A DNA stretch of 64,000 bases from Alphaproteobacteria bacterium (GCA_004292755.1 RDXE01000028.1:47661-111660); one strand, 5' to 3'. Counted from the stretch's first letter, positions 8,519-18,478 are shown. Numbers and translations: made by a program. The notes: generated by a model from the sequence alone, not told the origin.

Positions 8519-9727
8519 ATGGAGCGGTCCTTACCCCAACTACCCCATCCGCAGCGCTGGGCGCTGCTGGTGGCTGTTGCACTCGGCAGTGCTGGGGCGC
8601 TGGCGGCTGGCGGCGTACTTGGCTGGCGCGGTGTGGGGGTGTGGGTGTTGGCGCTGGGCTTGGGGCTCGCGCTCTCCCATGGGGGATTTGGCTTTGCGGC
8701 TGGCTATCGCGGCGTGTTGGCGGGTACCTCCAGCCGGCAGGTGCGCGCCCAGGTGATCGCCGTCGCGGTGGTGATCCTGCTGGGCCAGCCGCTGGTCAGT
8801 GCTGGCGGGCTGGGCGGCCTGCCCGTGCGCGGGTTCGAGGCAGAGATCGGGTTGGAACTGGTGCTGGGCGCGTTCGTGTTCGGGATCGGCATGCAACTCG
8901 CCAATGGCTGCGCCTCGGGCACGCTCTACAGCATTGGCGATGGCTCTGGCCGCATGGTGATCGTGCTGGCCGCAATGGTTGCGGGTGCCAGCATCGCCGC
9001 CTTGAGTTTTCCCGCGTGGGAGGGGCTGCCCGCCCTGCCCGCCCTGTCCCTGCCGCGCAGCTTGGGGCTGCTGCCGGCAGTGCTGCTGCAGGGGGCAATC
9101 CTGGCTGGACTGTGGTGGGGGCTGAATCAACTGGACCGCTGGCGCGGCACCAAGGCCGAGCCGCTGTTCACGCCAATGCCGTCCAGCGCGTGGTGGCGCG
9201 GGCCGTGGCCCCAGGGCTGGAGTGCCCTGGTGCTCGCCCTGCTGGCAATTCTGGTGATGCTGGTCGCGGGGCGCCCCTGGAATGTCACCCAAGCCTTTGC
9301 CCTGTGGGGCGGCTGGGGCGTGGAGGCCAGTGGCCTCGACGATCCCTACTTCTGGCCGTACTGGGACCATCCCTTGCGGGTGGAACTGCTGCCGCGTGCC
9401 TTCTGGGCAGACATCACGTCAGTGATGGCGCTGGGGGTGATGGCGGGCGCGTTCCTGGCCGCCACCAGCGGGGGGCGCTGGCACCTGCGCTGGCCAACCT
9501 CTTTCGGCGGGCTGGCCTCGGCGGTACTGGGCGGATTGCTGACCGGGTTCGGCGGCATCCTCGCCCTTGGCTGCAACATCGGTGCGTTTCTCGCGGGCGT
9601 TGCCTCTGGCAGCGCCCATGGATGGGTTTGGCTGCTGGCGGCACTGCCCGGCTGTGCTGTCGGCCTGTGGCTGCGCCCGTGGTTCGGCCTTGAGCCCGCC
9701 CGCGCCACGGCGCGTCACTCTTCGTGA
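8519..9727 (+). CDS. YeeE/YedE family sulfur-compound transporter
   Basis: A 402-aa polytopic inner-membrane protein with about ten hydrophobic segments. It carries the duplicated hallmark loops of the YeeE/YedE (TsuA-like) family: GMQLANGCASGTLYSIG in the first half and GFGGILALGCNIGAFLAG in the second, each with the conserved Cys used to relay thiosulfate. It is the first gene of a tight operon with a cytochrome c, an FccB-like flavoprotein and SoxYZ, so it probably imports or exports thiosulfate or a related sulfur species for that pathway. GTGGAGCG precedes the ATG. A second homologue is at 58195-59316. Confidence 0.9.
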   Translation: MERSLPQLPHPQRWALLVAVALGSAGALAAGGVLGWRGVGVWVLALGLGLALSHGGFGFAAGYRGVLAGTSSRQVRAQVIAVAVVILLGQPLVSAGGLGGLPVRGFEAEIGLELVLGAFVFGIGMQLANGCASGTLYSIGDGSGRMVIVLAAMVAGASIAALSFPAWEGLPALPALSLPRSLGLLPAVLLQGAILAGLWWGLNQLDRWRGTKAEPLFTPMPSSAWWRGPWPQGWSALVLALLAILVMLVAGRPWNVTQAFALWGGWGVEASGLDDPYFWPYWDHPLRVELLPRAFWADITSVMALGVMAGAFLAATSGGRWHLRWPTSFGGLASAVLGGLLTGFGGILALGCNIGAFLAGVASGSAHGWVWLLAALPGCAVGLWLRPWFGLEPARATARHSS

Positions 9728-9747
9728 TTGGGAAAGGAGATGGTTTG

Positions 9748-10059
9748 ATGTCGCTCGTTCACATCCTGGCCCTGGTGGGCGTTGTCGGTGCCGCCGCGCC
9801 CGCGGTTGCGCAAACTGCCGCCCCGCAGCCGCTTCCCACTCCGTTGATCGCGCAAGCCTGCCGGGGTTGCCACGGCCAAGCAGGATTGGGCATGGAGGGC
9901 ACCCCAGCCATTGTTGGCATGGACCCCGCCACCTTCCAGCGCCTCTGGGGCGAGTTCCGCGCCAACCAGCGCCCGGCCACCATCATGAACCGTATCGCGC
10001 GCGGCTATAGCGACCAGGAGGTCGCCACCCTCGCCGCCTACTTCGCAGTTCGGCAGTAG
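9748..10059 (+). CDS. Periplasmic c-type cytochrome (FccA-like subunit)
   Basis: A 103-aa protein with a Sec signal peptide (MSLVHILALVGVVGAAAPAV then AQ cleavage) and one haem-binding motif ACRGCHG. A later Met (GMDPATF or IMNRIARG) could be the axial ligand. Length and position directly before an FccB-type flavoprotein indicate the cytochrome subunit of a flavocytochrome c sulfide dehydrogenase, which passes electrons from sulfide oxidation to the respiratory chain. The start at 9748 is chosen because AGGAGA at 9735-9740 is 7 bases upstream; a GTG at 9724 is less likely. The spacing to the next gene is 13 bases. Confidence 0.85.
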   Translation: MSLVHILALVGVVGAAAPAVAQTAAPQPLPTPLIAQACRGCHGQAGLGMEGTPAIVGMDPATFQRLWGEFRANQRPATIMNRIARGYSDQEVATLAAYFAVRQ

Positions 10060-10072
10060 GAGACCCCTTGCC

Positions 10073-11371
10073 ATGACCCGCTCCAGCCCCTCCCTCAGCC
10101 GCCGCCGCGTGTTGGCCCTTGGCGCTGCTGCCGCCTTGACTGCCCCCTCGATCGCGCGCAGCCAAAGCCAGGCGCGCTTGCTGATCATTGGCGGTGGCTT
10201 CGGCGGCGCCAGCGCTGCCCGCTTCGCGCGTCTGACCTACCCCGAGATCGCCGTGACGGTGATCGAGCCGAACCCGGTGTTCGTTACCTGCCCCTATGGC
10301 AACCTGCTGCTGGCGGGGGAGCGCACTCTGGACCAGATCACCCATTCCTACGATGGGTTGAAGGCGCGCGGTGTCACCTTCGTGCATGACCGGGTGGTGG
10401 CGATCGACCCGGTCGCAAAGTCGGTGCGCACCAATGGCGGCCAGACGCTGGGCTATGACAAGCTGATCGTCTCCCCCGGTATTGCGCTGCGCTGGGGCGC
10501 GATTGAGGGCTATGACGAAGCAGCAGCCGACGTGATGCCGCACGCCTGGATACCCGGCACCGGCCAACAGACCACACTGTTGCGTCGTCAGTTGGAAGCG
10601 ATGCCGGATGGCGGCGTGTTTGCCATGGTGATCCCGCCCAACCCGTTCCGCTGCCCACCGGGGCCCTATGAGCGTTTGAGCATGGTGGCCAGCTATTTGA
10701 AGCAGCATAAGCCGCGTGCCAAAATCCTGGCGCTGGACGCCAAGGATGCCTTCTCCAAACAAGCGCTGTTCCAGGATGCCTGGGCCGAACTCTATCCCAA
10801 CATGATCGAGTGGGTGCCCGCCAACAAGGACGGCAAAGTGGTGCGCGTGGACGTGCGCGAGACGGTGCTGGAAACGGAGTTCGGCACCCGCCACAAGGTG
10901 GATGTCGCGAATGTCGTCCCACCGCAGTCAGCAGCCGCGTTGGCGATCAGCAGTGGCCTTGCCAACAACACGGGCTGGGTGCCAGTCAACCCGCGCACCT
11001 TCGAAGCCACGGTCGCGCGCGACATCCATGTGATCGGCGACGCCAACAACGGCGCCCCGATGCCAAAGTCTGGCTATATTGCCAACAGCACGGCCAAACA
11101 GGCGGTGACCGCTGCCATCGCCAGCCTGCAAGGCCGCCCCGTGCCCGCAGACCCGGTGTACTTCAACACCTGCTACAGCCATGTTGGCCGCGACTACGGC
11201 ATCTCGGTTGTCGGTGTGTTCCGACCAACCGACACAGGCTTTGCCGAGACGCCGAATTCCGGTGGTGTGTCGCCGCGCGGGCCGCTGGCGCAGCATCGCC
11301 TGCAGCGGCGGATGGAATCGATCTACGCCGATTCCTGGTATGCCTCAATCACCGCTGATATGTTCAGCTAA
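10073..11371 (+). CDS. fccB: Flavocytochrome c sulfide dehydrogenase flavoprotein subunit (FccB/SoxF type)
   Basis: A 432-aa FAD protein exported by Tat: the N-terminus has SRRRVLALGAAAALTAP. The FAD motif is LLIIGGGFGGASAARFAR. The two redox-active cysteines of the family are present in RCPPGPYERLSM and FNTCYSHVGRDYGI, and the second FAD motif is IHVIGDANNGAPMPKSGY. It oxidises sulfide to polysulfide or sulfur in the periplasm with the cytochrome encoded just upstream. The operon also encodes SoxY and SoxZ. The typical C-terminal segment of the family (GISVVGVFRPT, then the YADSWYASI end) is complete. Confidence 0.93.
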   Translation: MTRSSPSLSRRRVLALGAAAALTAPSIARSQSQARLLIIGGGFGGASAARFARLTYPEIAVTVIEPNPVFVTCPYGNLLLAGERTLDQITHSYDGLKARGVTFVHDRVVAIDPVAKSVRTNGGQTLGYDKLIVSPGIALRWGAIEGYDEAAADVMPHAWIPGTGQQTTLLRRQLEAMPDGGVFAMVIPPNPFRCPPGPYERLSMVASYLKQHKPRAKILALDAKDAFSKQALFQDAWAELYPNMIEWVPANKDGKVVRVDVRETVLETEFGTRHKVDVANVVPPQSAAALAISSGLANNTGWVPVNPRTFEATVARDIHVIGDANNGAPMPKSGYIANSTAKQAVTAAIASLQGRPVPADPVYFNTCYSHVGRDYGISVVGVFRPTDTGFAETPNSGGVSPRGPLAQHRLQRRMESIYADSWYASITADMFS

Positions 11372-11391
11372 CCGTCGACGGGGGGTGTTGA

Positions 11392-11838
11392 ATGGCTGCG
11401 CAGGATCTATCGCGACGCGGAGTGGTCGCGGGGCTGGTGCTGGTGGTGACCGCGCCCGCCCTCGCCACCACCCTGCCCCCTGACGCGGAGGCGGAGCAAA
11501 AGCGCTTGATCGGCGACGCCATCCCGCAGGATGGCGGTGTCATCCTGCGCCTGCCCGAAACAGCCGAGAACGGCGCGCAGGTGCCAGTCACGGTGGGGGT
11601 GGAGGCTGCCCAGACTGTGGAGCGGCACGTGACCGCCATCCACTTGATTGCCACCCGCAACCCCACCCCCGGCATCGCCACCCTGCGCTTCACCCCAGCC
11701 TCTGGTCGCGCACAAGCCACCACCCGCATCCGGCTGGCGGAGGGTCAAACCGTGGTAGCGCTGGCGGTGTGGAACGACGGCACGGTGCGCCGGGCCACGG
11801 CCACGGTGCAAGTCGCCGTCGGCGGCTGCATCACCTGA
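11392..11838 (+). CDS. soxY: Thiosulfate-oxidation carrier protein SoxY
   Basis: A 148-aa protein with a Tat-like leader (SRRGVVAGLVLVVTAPALA). It ends VAVGGCIT, placing the substrate-carrying Cys within the C-terminal swinging arm; the canonical tail is GGCGG, so the last residues differ. The body has the SoxY immunoglobulin-like pattern (LRLPETAENGAQVPVTVGVE, ESPHPxx-like region replaced by RNPTPGIATLRFTP). It would carry sulfur intermediates covalently on that Cys in the periplasm, in a dimer with SoxZ encoded next. No soxXA, soxB or soxCD is present in this window. Confidence 0.93.
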   Translation: MAAQDLSRRGVVAGLVLVVTAPALATTLPPDAEAEQKRLIGDAIPQDGGVILRLPETAENGAQVPVTVGVEAAQTVERHVTAIHLIATRNPTPGIATLRFTPASGRAQATTRIRLAEGQTVVALAVWNDGTVRRATATVQVAVGGCIT

Positions 11839-11852
11839 CGACGAGGCACCCC

Positions 11853-12170
11853 ATGAGCACCCCCCGCGTCCGCATCCCCTCCAGCGCCCGCCCCGGCGAG
11901 GTGGTGGAAATTCGCACGCTGCTGGAACACCCGATGGAATCCGGCATCAACCCCGACGCCTCGGGCCGCCGCCGCCCGCGCACAATGCTGAAACGCTTCG
12001 AAGCCCGCGCCGACGGCGCCGTGGTGTTCGCCGTCGATTTCGGCAACGGCAGCGCCACCAACCCCTCCGTCAGCTTCTTCTATCGCGTTGAGCGCACGAC
12101 TCGGTTGGAACTGGTGTGGGAACCGGAAAGCGGCTCCGCCATCCGCGCGGAGGGGATGATCCGGGTGTGA
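11853..12170 (+). CDS. soxZ: Thiosulfate-oxidation carrier partner SoxZ
   Basis: A 105-aa protein without a signal peptide, as is normal for SoxZ, which is exported together with Tat-dependent SoxY. Diagnostic segments are VVEIRTLLEHPMESGINPD and the late FFYRVERTTRLELVWE. It forms the heterodimer with SoxY that presents the sulfur-carrying Cys. The gene starts 14 bases after soxY and is the last gene of the operon. A small palindrome (GTTGTT/AACAAC, 12186-12199) lies shortly after the stop. Confidence 0.95.
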   Translation: MSTPRVRIPSSARPGEVVEIRTLLEHPMESGINPDASGRRRPRTMLKRFEARADGAVVFAVDFGNGSATNPSVSFFYRVERTTRLELVWEPESGSAIRAEGMIRV

Positions 12171-12427
12171 TTTGCCTCTTGGCCGGTTGTTTCAACAACA
12201 ATCCTCAGGGCAGCGCGGCATGAGAGTTTAGCAGAGGTCCTGGCAGACAACTCTTCGTTCGAGGCCCATTGTTCAGTCAATGATCTAAAGTAGCTGACCG
12301 CCGCAAGGGGGGTCGCATGGCGATCCCGCGCGCCGCTATTTGTCAGTAAGATACTTTTGAAGGCTATGCAGATAGCATCTGATCCGATATAGTGACTTAC
12401 GACTTTGAAACAAAAGGAGTCAGAGCG

Positions 12428-14449
12428 ATGTTGATCGGCTCAATGAGCGCCCGCTTCATGATTGGGACCCGCATCTCGTTTGGTTTCGGCGTGGTCCTGA
12501 TGCTTCTATTGGGTGTCGCTGGCATGGGATGGGCAGCCCTAACCAATGTCCAGACGCTATTTCAGCGGTATGCGTCTATCTCCAATAGTGCATTGAATGT
12601 GGCCGACATCCAGTCTGATGTTAATGCCCTCCGGCGATTGGGAACCATCTATGCGGAAGAGGGGGGCGCCGAGCTGCCTGCAAGAATGGAGAAGCTATCG
12701 TCTGAAATTAATCGCCAGATCCAAACAGCGCATCAGTCCATTCTATCCAACGAACGGCGCGAGATCATACAGTTGGCAAAATCTGATTTCGCTGAGTATA
12801 CGACAAACCTTTCAAAACTCACCCAGCTGCGGGCTCAGCGGGACGAAACTGTTGACCGCGGCATGAACGTTTTGGGATCACAAATGCATCAAGCGATCAC
12901 AGCAGTGATCGAGAGCGCGATTTCTACCGGTGACTTCAAGACGGCTGCGTATGCTGGATCCGCCTTAGAGGACTTATCGCAACTTCGGGTAAGCGCCCTG
13001 CGTTTCCAACTGTCTCATGATCAGCAACTGTTTCAGAATGCTGAGTCGGCATATTTAGACTTCATCAAAAATCTTGCGAGCGCTGCTTCGGCAGCAAGTG
13101 AAACCCATAAAGCCGCACTCACTTCAGTCGCGGAGCAAGCGCCGCAGTATCTGATGAACTTCCGACGTGCCACCGATGCTCTCCGCGCCCTGGATGACAT
13201 GGTCAAGAATACGAATGCCACCGTTGCCGAGCGGTTGAATGATCGGCTGACCACTCTCATGACTCAGCAACAATCTGCCACCACAGAAATTGTGAATGAA
13301 GTAAACGTTGCTGTATCAGATAAAATAATCACGATGCTCACGATGTCGGGACTATCGATGCTTGTTGGGCTGATTGCAGCATTTGTGATCTCCCGTGGCG
13401 TCTCGCAACCAGTCCGCAGCATGACAAGCGCAATGATGACGCTTGCCTCAGGCAACCTCACGGTCACGGTACCTGCAACCCAAAACAAAGATGAAATCGG
13501 CAATATGGCGCAGGCTGTTCAGGTGTTCAAAGATAACGCCTTGCGTGTTGAGGCGATGAGACAAGAACAAAAGATGATGGAAGTCAAAGCTGCTACAGAA
13601 AAGCGTGCAGCGGTGGAGGCCATGGCCAACCTGTTTGAAGCCAAGGTCAGCGGCGTTGTCTCTGGTGTTTCCAGCTCTGCCACTCAGTTGCAAGCCTCGG
13701 CCAGCAACATGTCGGCAACCGCAGAGGAAACCAGTCGCCAAGCGATGGCAGTTTCGCTGGCATCAGAAAAGGCCTCAACCAACGTCCAGACAGTCGCCTC
13801 CGCCGCTGAAGAACTCTCGTCTTCCATCGCTGAAATTAGTCGCCGGGTCACCGAGTCGGCGAAGGTTGCTGGCCAAGCGGTTGAACAGGTGCAACGGACT
13901 GGAGAAACAGTCGAAGCCCTGGCACAGGTTGCGCAGAAGATTGGCGATGTTGTGAAACTGATCTCGGACATCGCTTCCCAAACCAACCTGCTGGCTCTGA
14001 ATGCGACCATCGAGGCTGCCCGCGCTGGCGAGGCAGGAAAAGGGTTTGCCGTCGTTGCTTCTGAAGTGAAGAACCTCGCCAGTCAAACTGCAAAAGCAAC
14101 AGGAGAAATCTCAGATCAGGTTGCCGAAATCCGCAGCGCAACTGTCGCATCCGTCACAGCAATGAAGGACATTGCAGCAACGATTATCAAAATCGACCAG
14201 ATTTCAGCGACTATCGCCTCTGCTGTCGAAGAACAGGGGGCTGCAACGCAGGAGATTGCAAGGAATGTCCAGCAGGCTGCGCAAGGCACTGGCGAGGTTT
14301 CTTCCAACATTGCTGGAGTTACCCAGGCCGCTGACGAAACTGGGATATCGGCAAGCCAAGTCCGTGATGCCGCGGTCACCTTGGGCAGCCAATCCATTGA
14401 GTTGAAACAGGCAGTTCAAGCGTTCTTGGCTGAGGTTCGCTCCGCCTGA
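12428..14449 (+). CDS. Methyl-accepting chemotaxis protein
   Basis: A 673-aa chemoreceptor. An N-terminal membrane segment ([20 protein letters not shown]) is followed by a helical periplasmic sensor of about 270 residues and a second membrane segment ([17 protein letters not shown]). Then come a HAMP domain ([20 protein letters not shown]) and the long cytoplasmic coiled coil with the hairpin tip [20 protein letters not shown], which binds CheA/CheW. ATG 12428 is chosen because AAGGAG at 12414-12419 is 8 bases upstream. The 257 bases upstream hold no gene. Its codon usage is less GC-rich than its neighbours, especially in the sensor part. The ligand is unknown. No other chemotaxis gene is nearby. 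Confidence 0.95.
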   Translation: MLIGSMSARFMIGTRISFGFGVVLMLLLGVAGMGWAALTNVQTLFQRYASISNSALNVADIQSDVNALRRLGTIYAEEGGAELPARMEKLSSEINRQIQTAHQSILSNERREIIQLAKSDFAEYTTNLSKLTQLRAQRDETVDRGMNVLGSQMHQAITAVIESAISTGDFKTAAYAGSALEDLSQLRVSALRFQLSHDQQLFQNAESAYLDFIKNLASAASAASETHKAALTSVAEQAPQYLMNFRRATDALRALDDMVKNTNATVAERLNDRLTTLMTQQQSATTEIVNEVNVAVSDKIITMLTMSGLSMLVGLIAAFVISRGVSQPVRSMTSAMMTLASGNLTVTVPATQNKDEIGNMAQAVQVFKDNALRVEAMRQEQKMMEVKAATEKRAAVEAMANLFEAKVSGVVSGVSSSATQLQASASNMSATAEETSRQAMAVSLASEKASTNVQTVASAAEELSSSIAEISRRVTESAKVAGQAVEQVQRTGETVEALAQVAQKIGDVVKLISDIASQTNLLALNATIEAARAGEAGKGFAVVASEVKNLASQTAKATGEISDQVAEIRSATVASVTAMKDIAATIIKIDQISATIASAVEEQGAATQEIARNVQQAAQGTGEVSSNIAGVTQAADETGISASQVRDAAVTLGSQSIELKQAVQAFLAEVRSA

Positions 14450-14462
14450 CATGAGACGATCA

Positions 14463-14493
14463 AGTGGTGATTGCGCACCGCGCGATCACCACT
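14463..14493. terminator. Bidirectional hairpin terminator between convergent genes
   Basis: A 14-base stem (AGTGGTGATTGCGC paired with GCGCGATCACCACT, one G-U pair) with a 3-base loop lies between the stop of the chemoreceptor (14449) and the stop of the thiolase (14519). It is placed to stop transcription from both sides. Confidence 0.7.
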
Positions 14494-14518
14494 GTTCAAC
14501 CACTGACGGCGCTCTCCC

Positions 14519-15721
14519 CTACACCCCCGCCAACGCCACCGCCACGCCCTGCCCTACCCCGACACACATGGTCGCCAGCGCCGTTCCTGCGCCAGTACGA
14601 TGCACTTCCAGCGCCGCAGTCCCAACCAACCGGGCACCAGTCATGCCAAGTGGATGGCCGAGGGCGATGGCGCCGCCGTTGGGGTTCACATGCGGGGCGT
14701 CGGGGGCGACACCGAATGCGTGAAGGCAGGGAATCGCCTGGGCGGCGAAGGCTTCGTTCAGCTCGATCACCGCGAACTCCGCAGGCGTCAGGCCAAGGCG
14801 GGCGCACAGGCGCTGGGTGGCGGGGATGGGGCCGAGGCCCATCACGCGCGGCGCGACACCGGCACTGGCGCCGCCCAGCACCCGCGCCAGCGGTGTCAGT
14901 CCATGGCGCCGAACAGCGGTTGCACTGGCGAGGATCAGCGCCGCAGCCCCATCATTCACCCCAGAAGCATTGCCAGCCGTCACCGTCCCGCCAGATCGAA
15001 ACGGCGTTGAGAGACGGGCCAGCGCCTCGAGCGAGGTTGCGCGCGGATGCTCGTCCCGGCTCACCAGCACCGGCGGCCCCTTGGCTGGGCGCACGGGGAC
15101 TGGAACAATCTCAGCCGCCAAGCGGCCCGACGCCTCGGCCGCCAACGCGCGCTGTTGGGAGCGCAGGGCAAACGCATCTTGATCGACCCGGCTCACGCCC
15201 TGTTCGGCCGCGACGATCTCTGCCGTCTCGGGCATGGAGTCAATGCCGTACTGCGCCTGGATCAGGGGGTTGATGAACCGCCAGCCGATGGTGGTGTCAT
15301 AGACCTCTGGCGTGCGGGCGAAGGCGGTTTCGGCCTTGGGCATCACGAAGGGCGCGCGCGACATGCTCTCCACACCGCCTGCGATCACCAACTGGCACTC
15401 GCCCGCTGCGATGGCGCGCGCCCCGGCGATCACGGCATCCATGCCAGAGCCGCACAGGCGGTTGACCGTGACCGCGGGGACCGAGACCGGCAGTCCCGCC
15501 AACAGGCAGGCCATGCGGGCGACATTGCGGTTGTCCTCCCCCGCTTGGTTGGCACAGCCGAGGATCACCTCATCCACAGCAGCCCAATCAACAGCTTGAT
15601 GACGCTCAACCAGGGCCGTGAGGGGACGTGCGGCCAGATCGTCGGTGCGCACTGTTGCCAAAGCACCGCCATACCGACCGATCGGCGTGCGGACATAACC
15701 GCAAACAAACACATCCATCAT
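14519..15721 (-). CDS. Acetyl-CoA acyltransferase (thiolase; beta-ketoadipyl-CoA thiolase-like)
   Basis: A 400-aa thiolase that cleaves a 3-ketoacyl-CoA with CoA or condenses two acyl-CoAs. The nucleophilic Cys lies in [13 protein letters not shown], the active-site His in [20 protein letters not shown], and the second Cys in [15 protein letters not shown]. The N-terminus [20 protein letters not shown] is closest to PcaF-type enzymes of the beta-ketoadipate pathway. The start at 15721 is preferred to the open frame at 15796, because it matches family length and has AGGGGG just upstream. No other aromatic-degradation gene is nearby, so a general 3-ketothiolase role is equally possible. Confidence 0.93.
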   Translation of the reverse strand: MMDVFVCGYVRTPIGRYGGALATVRTDDLAARPLTALVERHQAVDWAAVDEVILGCANQAGEDNRNVARMACLLAGLPVSVPAVTVNRLCGSGMDAVIAGARAIAAGECQLVIAGGVESMSRAPFVMPKAETAFARTPEVYDTTIGWRFINPLIQAQYGIDSMPETAEIVAAEQGVSRVDQDAFALRSQQRALAAEASGRLAAEIVPVPVRPAKGPPVLVSRDEHPRATSLEALARLSTPFRSGGTVTAGNASGVNDGAAALILASATAVRRHGLTPLARVLGGASAGVAPRVMGLGPIPATQRLCARLGLTPAEFAVIELNEAFAAQAIPCLHAFGVAPDAPHVNPNGGAIALGHPLGMTGARLVGTAALEVHRTGAGTALATMCVGVGQGVAVALAGV

Positions 15722-15876
15722 CACCCCCTGTGACTGTCGAGCCTGCCGGGCCAGCGCGGCGAGGACAAGGGGATAGCGCCCCGGCTCCCCTGCCACCGCA
15801 GCAGGCAGCCGACCCGCACCATCCCGCAGGCATATGGATTTGACTTAGGCCGGGGCATGCACCCATCGTTGTAGCC

Positions 15877-17544
15877 ATGCAAGCGCTATCGCCTCGCTGG
15901 ATTGGCCCGCTTGCCGCCCTGGTGCTGGCCCCGGTGCTGGCTCCACCAGCGGCGGCGCAGCAGCGTTTGCCTGCGCCAGTGGAGCGCCCTCCGGCCCCGC
16001 CCACCACGGAGCCGTTGGTGATTCCCACCATCGGGTTTGAGTTGCCCGCTGGTCTGGCACCACCGCCCGGCTTAGCCGAAGACCCGGTGCTGGTCCGCCG
16101 TCTGGTCATCCGCGGCGTGGAGCGGCTGGACCCTGGCGATGTCCGCGCCGCCACGGACGGGATTGTCGGCGCAACTGTACCGCTGGCCCGCATCTATCAG
16201 GTGGCTGCCACCCTCACCCAGCGGGCGCGGGCGCGGGGTCAGTTCCTCACCACCGTGTTCGTTCCCGATCAGATTGCCGAGGACGGCACCTTTGAGGTTA
16301 CGGTCCTTGAAGGCCGCCTCAGCCGCATTGATGTCACGGGCGCGCCGCCAGGGTTAACCGCCACCCTGCGCCGTATCGCTGCGCCCCTGCTGGCTGCCCC
16401 GCCGCGTTTGAGCGATGTGGAACGCGTGCTGCTGCTGATCCGCGAGCTTCCAGGCGTTGACGTCAGGGCCACGCTGCAACCGCTGTCGACGACGGGGGAG
16501 GAGTTGGCGCTGGTGCTCGCCACCACGCCCAAGCCGCTGACTGGCGCCATCGGGATTGACACCCGTGGGTCGAAGTATTCCGGACCCGGACGCGGCTCGC
16601 TGGAACTCAACGCTGGCTCCATCCTCGGCTATGGGGAGGTGGTGCGCCTGCGCGGTCTGGCGACCACCACGCTGTCCGAGCAGCGCTATGGCGCGATGGA
16701 TATCAGCGTCCCGCTCAGCAGCGACGGGCTCCGGCTCGATCTCAGCGTCGGCCAGTCTCGCTCGCGACCGGGCTATGATCTGCGCCCCTTCGCCGTGCGC
16801 GGCGCAACCGAACAAGTGGATGTGGTGCTGTCCTATCCAGTGCTGCTCTCGCTGTCCTCCACCCTGCGGGTCACCGCCGGGGCGCATGTACTGGACAGCC
16901 GCGCTTGGCTGGGTGAGCAGCGCTATTATGTCGACCGCACGCGCTCCGCCAGCCTTGGTGCCGTGTGGGATGTGAGTGGACCGTGGACCGGCGCAACCCG
17001 TCTGGCTGCTCGATGGGTGCAAGGGCTGGATGTCGGCGATGCCAGCACGGCCCGCGCCTCCTCCCGCCGGGACGGCTCGGCCACTGCGGGGCGCGCCGTT
17101 GCGGAGGTGTGGCACATCCAACGGCTGGCGGACGCGTGGACGGTGTCGTTCCAGCTTGAAGGCCAATATGCCACCCGTGGGCTGTTCGCAGCCGATGAGT
17201 ACGCCTACGGCGGCGCCCGCTTCGGACGCGGCTATGACCCCGCGGAAGTGACGGGCGACCATGGTGCGGCTGGCGGGTTGGAGCTCAGTTGGCAAGTGCC
17301 GGGCCTGTCGGGGGAGACGGCGCGCACCACACTATACGGGTTCGGTGACGTGGGTGCGGTATGGGACCGTGATCGCACTGTCCAGCGGCGTATCCGCAGT
17401 TCGGCTGGTGTTGGGCTGCGGCTGGATATCGTCGATGCTCTTTCGGGTTTCGTGGAGTATGCTTGGCCGATCGGCCCGGCGCCGGCCGCCGAGGCGCCAG
17501 CCAACAGCGGAAGGGCGGTGTTCGGTGTCACGGTCAAATTCTAA
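15877..17544 (+). CDS. ShlB/FhaC/HecB family outer-membrane transporter (TpsB)
   Basis: A 555-aa outer-membrane protein. A signal peptide (WIGPLAALVLAPVLAPPAAA) is followed by a proline-rich stretch and a POTRA domain (VRRLVIRGVERLDPGDVRAA, then LTQRARARGQFLTTVFVPDQ). The C-terminal barrel of about 350 residues ends in FGVTVKF, with the terminal Phe expected for barrel insertion. TpsB proteins secrete a large TpsA partner across the outer membrane, but no TpsA gene is visible here. The next genes are a proline-rich secreted protein and a CHAT-domain lipoprotein, a neighbourhood I have seen associated with TpsB genes. Confidence 0.92.
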   Translation: MQALSPRWIGPLAALVLAPVLAPPAAAQQRLPAPVERPPAPPTTEPLVIPTIGFELPAGLAPPPGLAEDPVLVRRLVIRGVERLDPGDVRAATDGIVGATVPLARIYQVAATLTQRARARGQFLTTVFVPDQIAEDGTFEVTVLEGRLSRIDVTGAPPGLTATLRRIAAPLLAAPPRLSDVERVLLLIRELPGVDVRATLQPLSTTGEELALVLATTPKPLTGAIGIDTRGSKYSGPGRGSLELNAGSILGYGEVVRLRGLATTTLSEQRYGAMDISVPLSSDGLRLDLSVGQSRSRPGYDLRPFAVRGATEQVDVVLSYPVLLSLSSTLRVTAGAHVLDSRAWLGEQRYYVDRTRSASLGAVWDVSGPWTGATRLAARWVQGLDVGDASTARASSRRDGSATAGRAVAEVWHIQRLADAWTVSFQLEGQYATRGLFAADEYAYGGARFGRGYDPAEVTGDHGAAGGLELSWQVPGLSGETARTTLYGFGDVGAVWDRDRTVQRRIRSSAGVGLRLDIVDALSGFVEYAWPIGPAPAAEAPANSGRAVFGVTVKF

Positions 17545-18475
17545 TCAGTGCCGACGCGGGCAGGGATGGCTGAGCGCTGGCTTGGCGCTGAGTTTGATTG
17601 TGCTACCCACACTCGTCGCTGCCCAGGCACCACCACCGGCAGGGCAGCAGCCGCCACCTGGTGGGCAGCAACCACCGCCCACCGGGCAACAACCACCACC
17701 CGGCGGAACCACGCCGCCGACCACACAACCGCCGCCCACGGGGACAACCCCACCCCCTGGCGGGACCACTCCCCCACCCGGCGGGACAGCCCCACCTCCA
17801 GGAGGGACGACGCCGCCACCAACGGGAGCGCCGCCACCAGGATCGCCACCACCGCCCGGCTCACCAACGACGGGCGCACCGCCGCCGCCACCTGGAACCG
17901 CGCCACCGTCGGGTCAGCAGGCGGGGGTTGACCGCTCTGTCCGCCCGCCGCCACCGCCGAGCACCAGTCCGGGTGCGACCACCCCGCGTCCTGGCGCCCC
18001 GCCGCCACCGTCAGCACAGCCAGCGGTACCGCCAGCTCCGACAACGGGAACCGTTACCACGGGCGCATCCGCTGCTGCCCGTCCCGCTGCCCCTGCCGCT
18101 GCCCCCGCTGAACCAGTGCGGCCACCGCGCACGGATCCAGTGTTGGGGCCGTTGACGCCGGGCGTTCCGCGCGTCACCTCCGCCACGCGCAGTGATTGGG
18201 TGCCCAGCACGTCTCAGTTGCTAAGCAGCGCGCGACAGGTTGGCGATGCCGATGGGCAGCGGCTGGTCAACGACGTGGTCTCGCTGTTGGGGCAACTCGG
18301 TCGTGGCGAGGGGGAGCAAACCTTCCGCGCCCAGCCCTTTGGTGGCCAATCAACAGTGATCCTGCCTGGGTTGCTGTCGTTTCAGCCGACTCCGCGCGAT
18401 GCTGCCCCCAGCGATGACCGGGTGGCGCGCGCGCTGCAGCGCACCCGCGTTCCCTTTGGCAGTACGGGGTTCTAA
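17525..18475 (+). CDS. Secreted proline-rich low-complexity protein
   Basis: A 316-aa protein of unknown function. No ATG is available; GTG at 17525 gives a normal signal peptide (SRSNSNQCRRGQGW, then LSAGLALSLIVLPTLVAAQA) and has GGAAGG at 17509-17514, ten bases upstream. It overlaps the TpsB gene by 20 bases. Residues about 35-190 are repeats of PPPGG, PPPTG and GTTPPPGG, likely an extended spacer through the periplasm or outside the cell. The last 90 residues are of ordinary composition (VLGPLTPGVPRVTSATRSDW and on) and may form a small domain. It is coupled to TpsB and the CHAT gene, so it may be an accessory of that secretion unit. Confidence 0.75.
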   Translation: MSRSNSNQCRRGQGWLSAGLALSLIVLPTLVAAQAPPPAGQQPPPGGQQPPPTGQQPPPGGTTPPTTQPPPTGTTPPPGGTTPPPGGTAPPPGGTTPPPTGAPPPGSPPPPGSPTTGAPPPPPGTAPPSGQQAGVDRSVRPPPPPSTSPGATTPRPGAPPPPSAQPAVPPAPTTGTVTTGASAAARPAAPAAAPAEPVRPPRTDPVLGPLTPGVPRVTSATRSDWVPSTSQLLSSARQVGDADGQRLVNDVVSLLGQLGRGEGEQTFRAQPFGGQSTVILPGLLSFQPTPRDAAPSDDRVARALQRTRVPFGSTGF

Positions 18476-18478
18476 CCC

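Noticed and set aside
8540..9370. Long minus-strand frame opposite the YeeE/YedE gene
   Set aside because: Gln/His-rich shadow without any domain; the plus-strand membrane protein has clear family motifs.
14464..15733. Plus-strand frames opposite the thiolase
   Set aside because: They are shadows of the thiolase, whose catalytic motifs lie on the minus strand.
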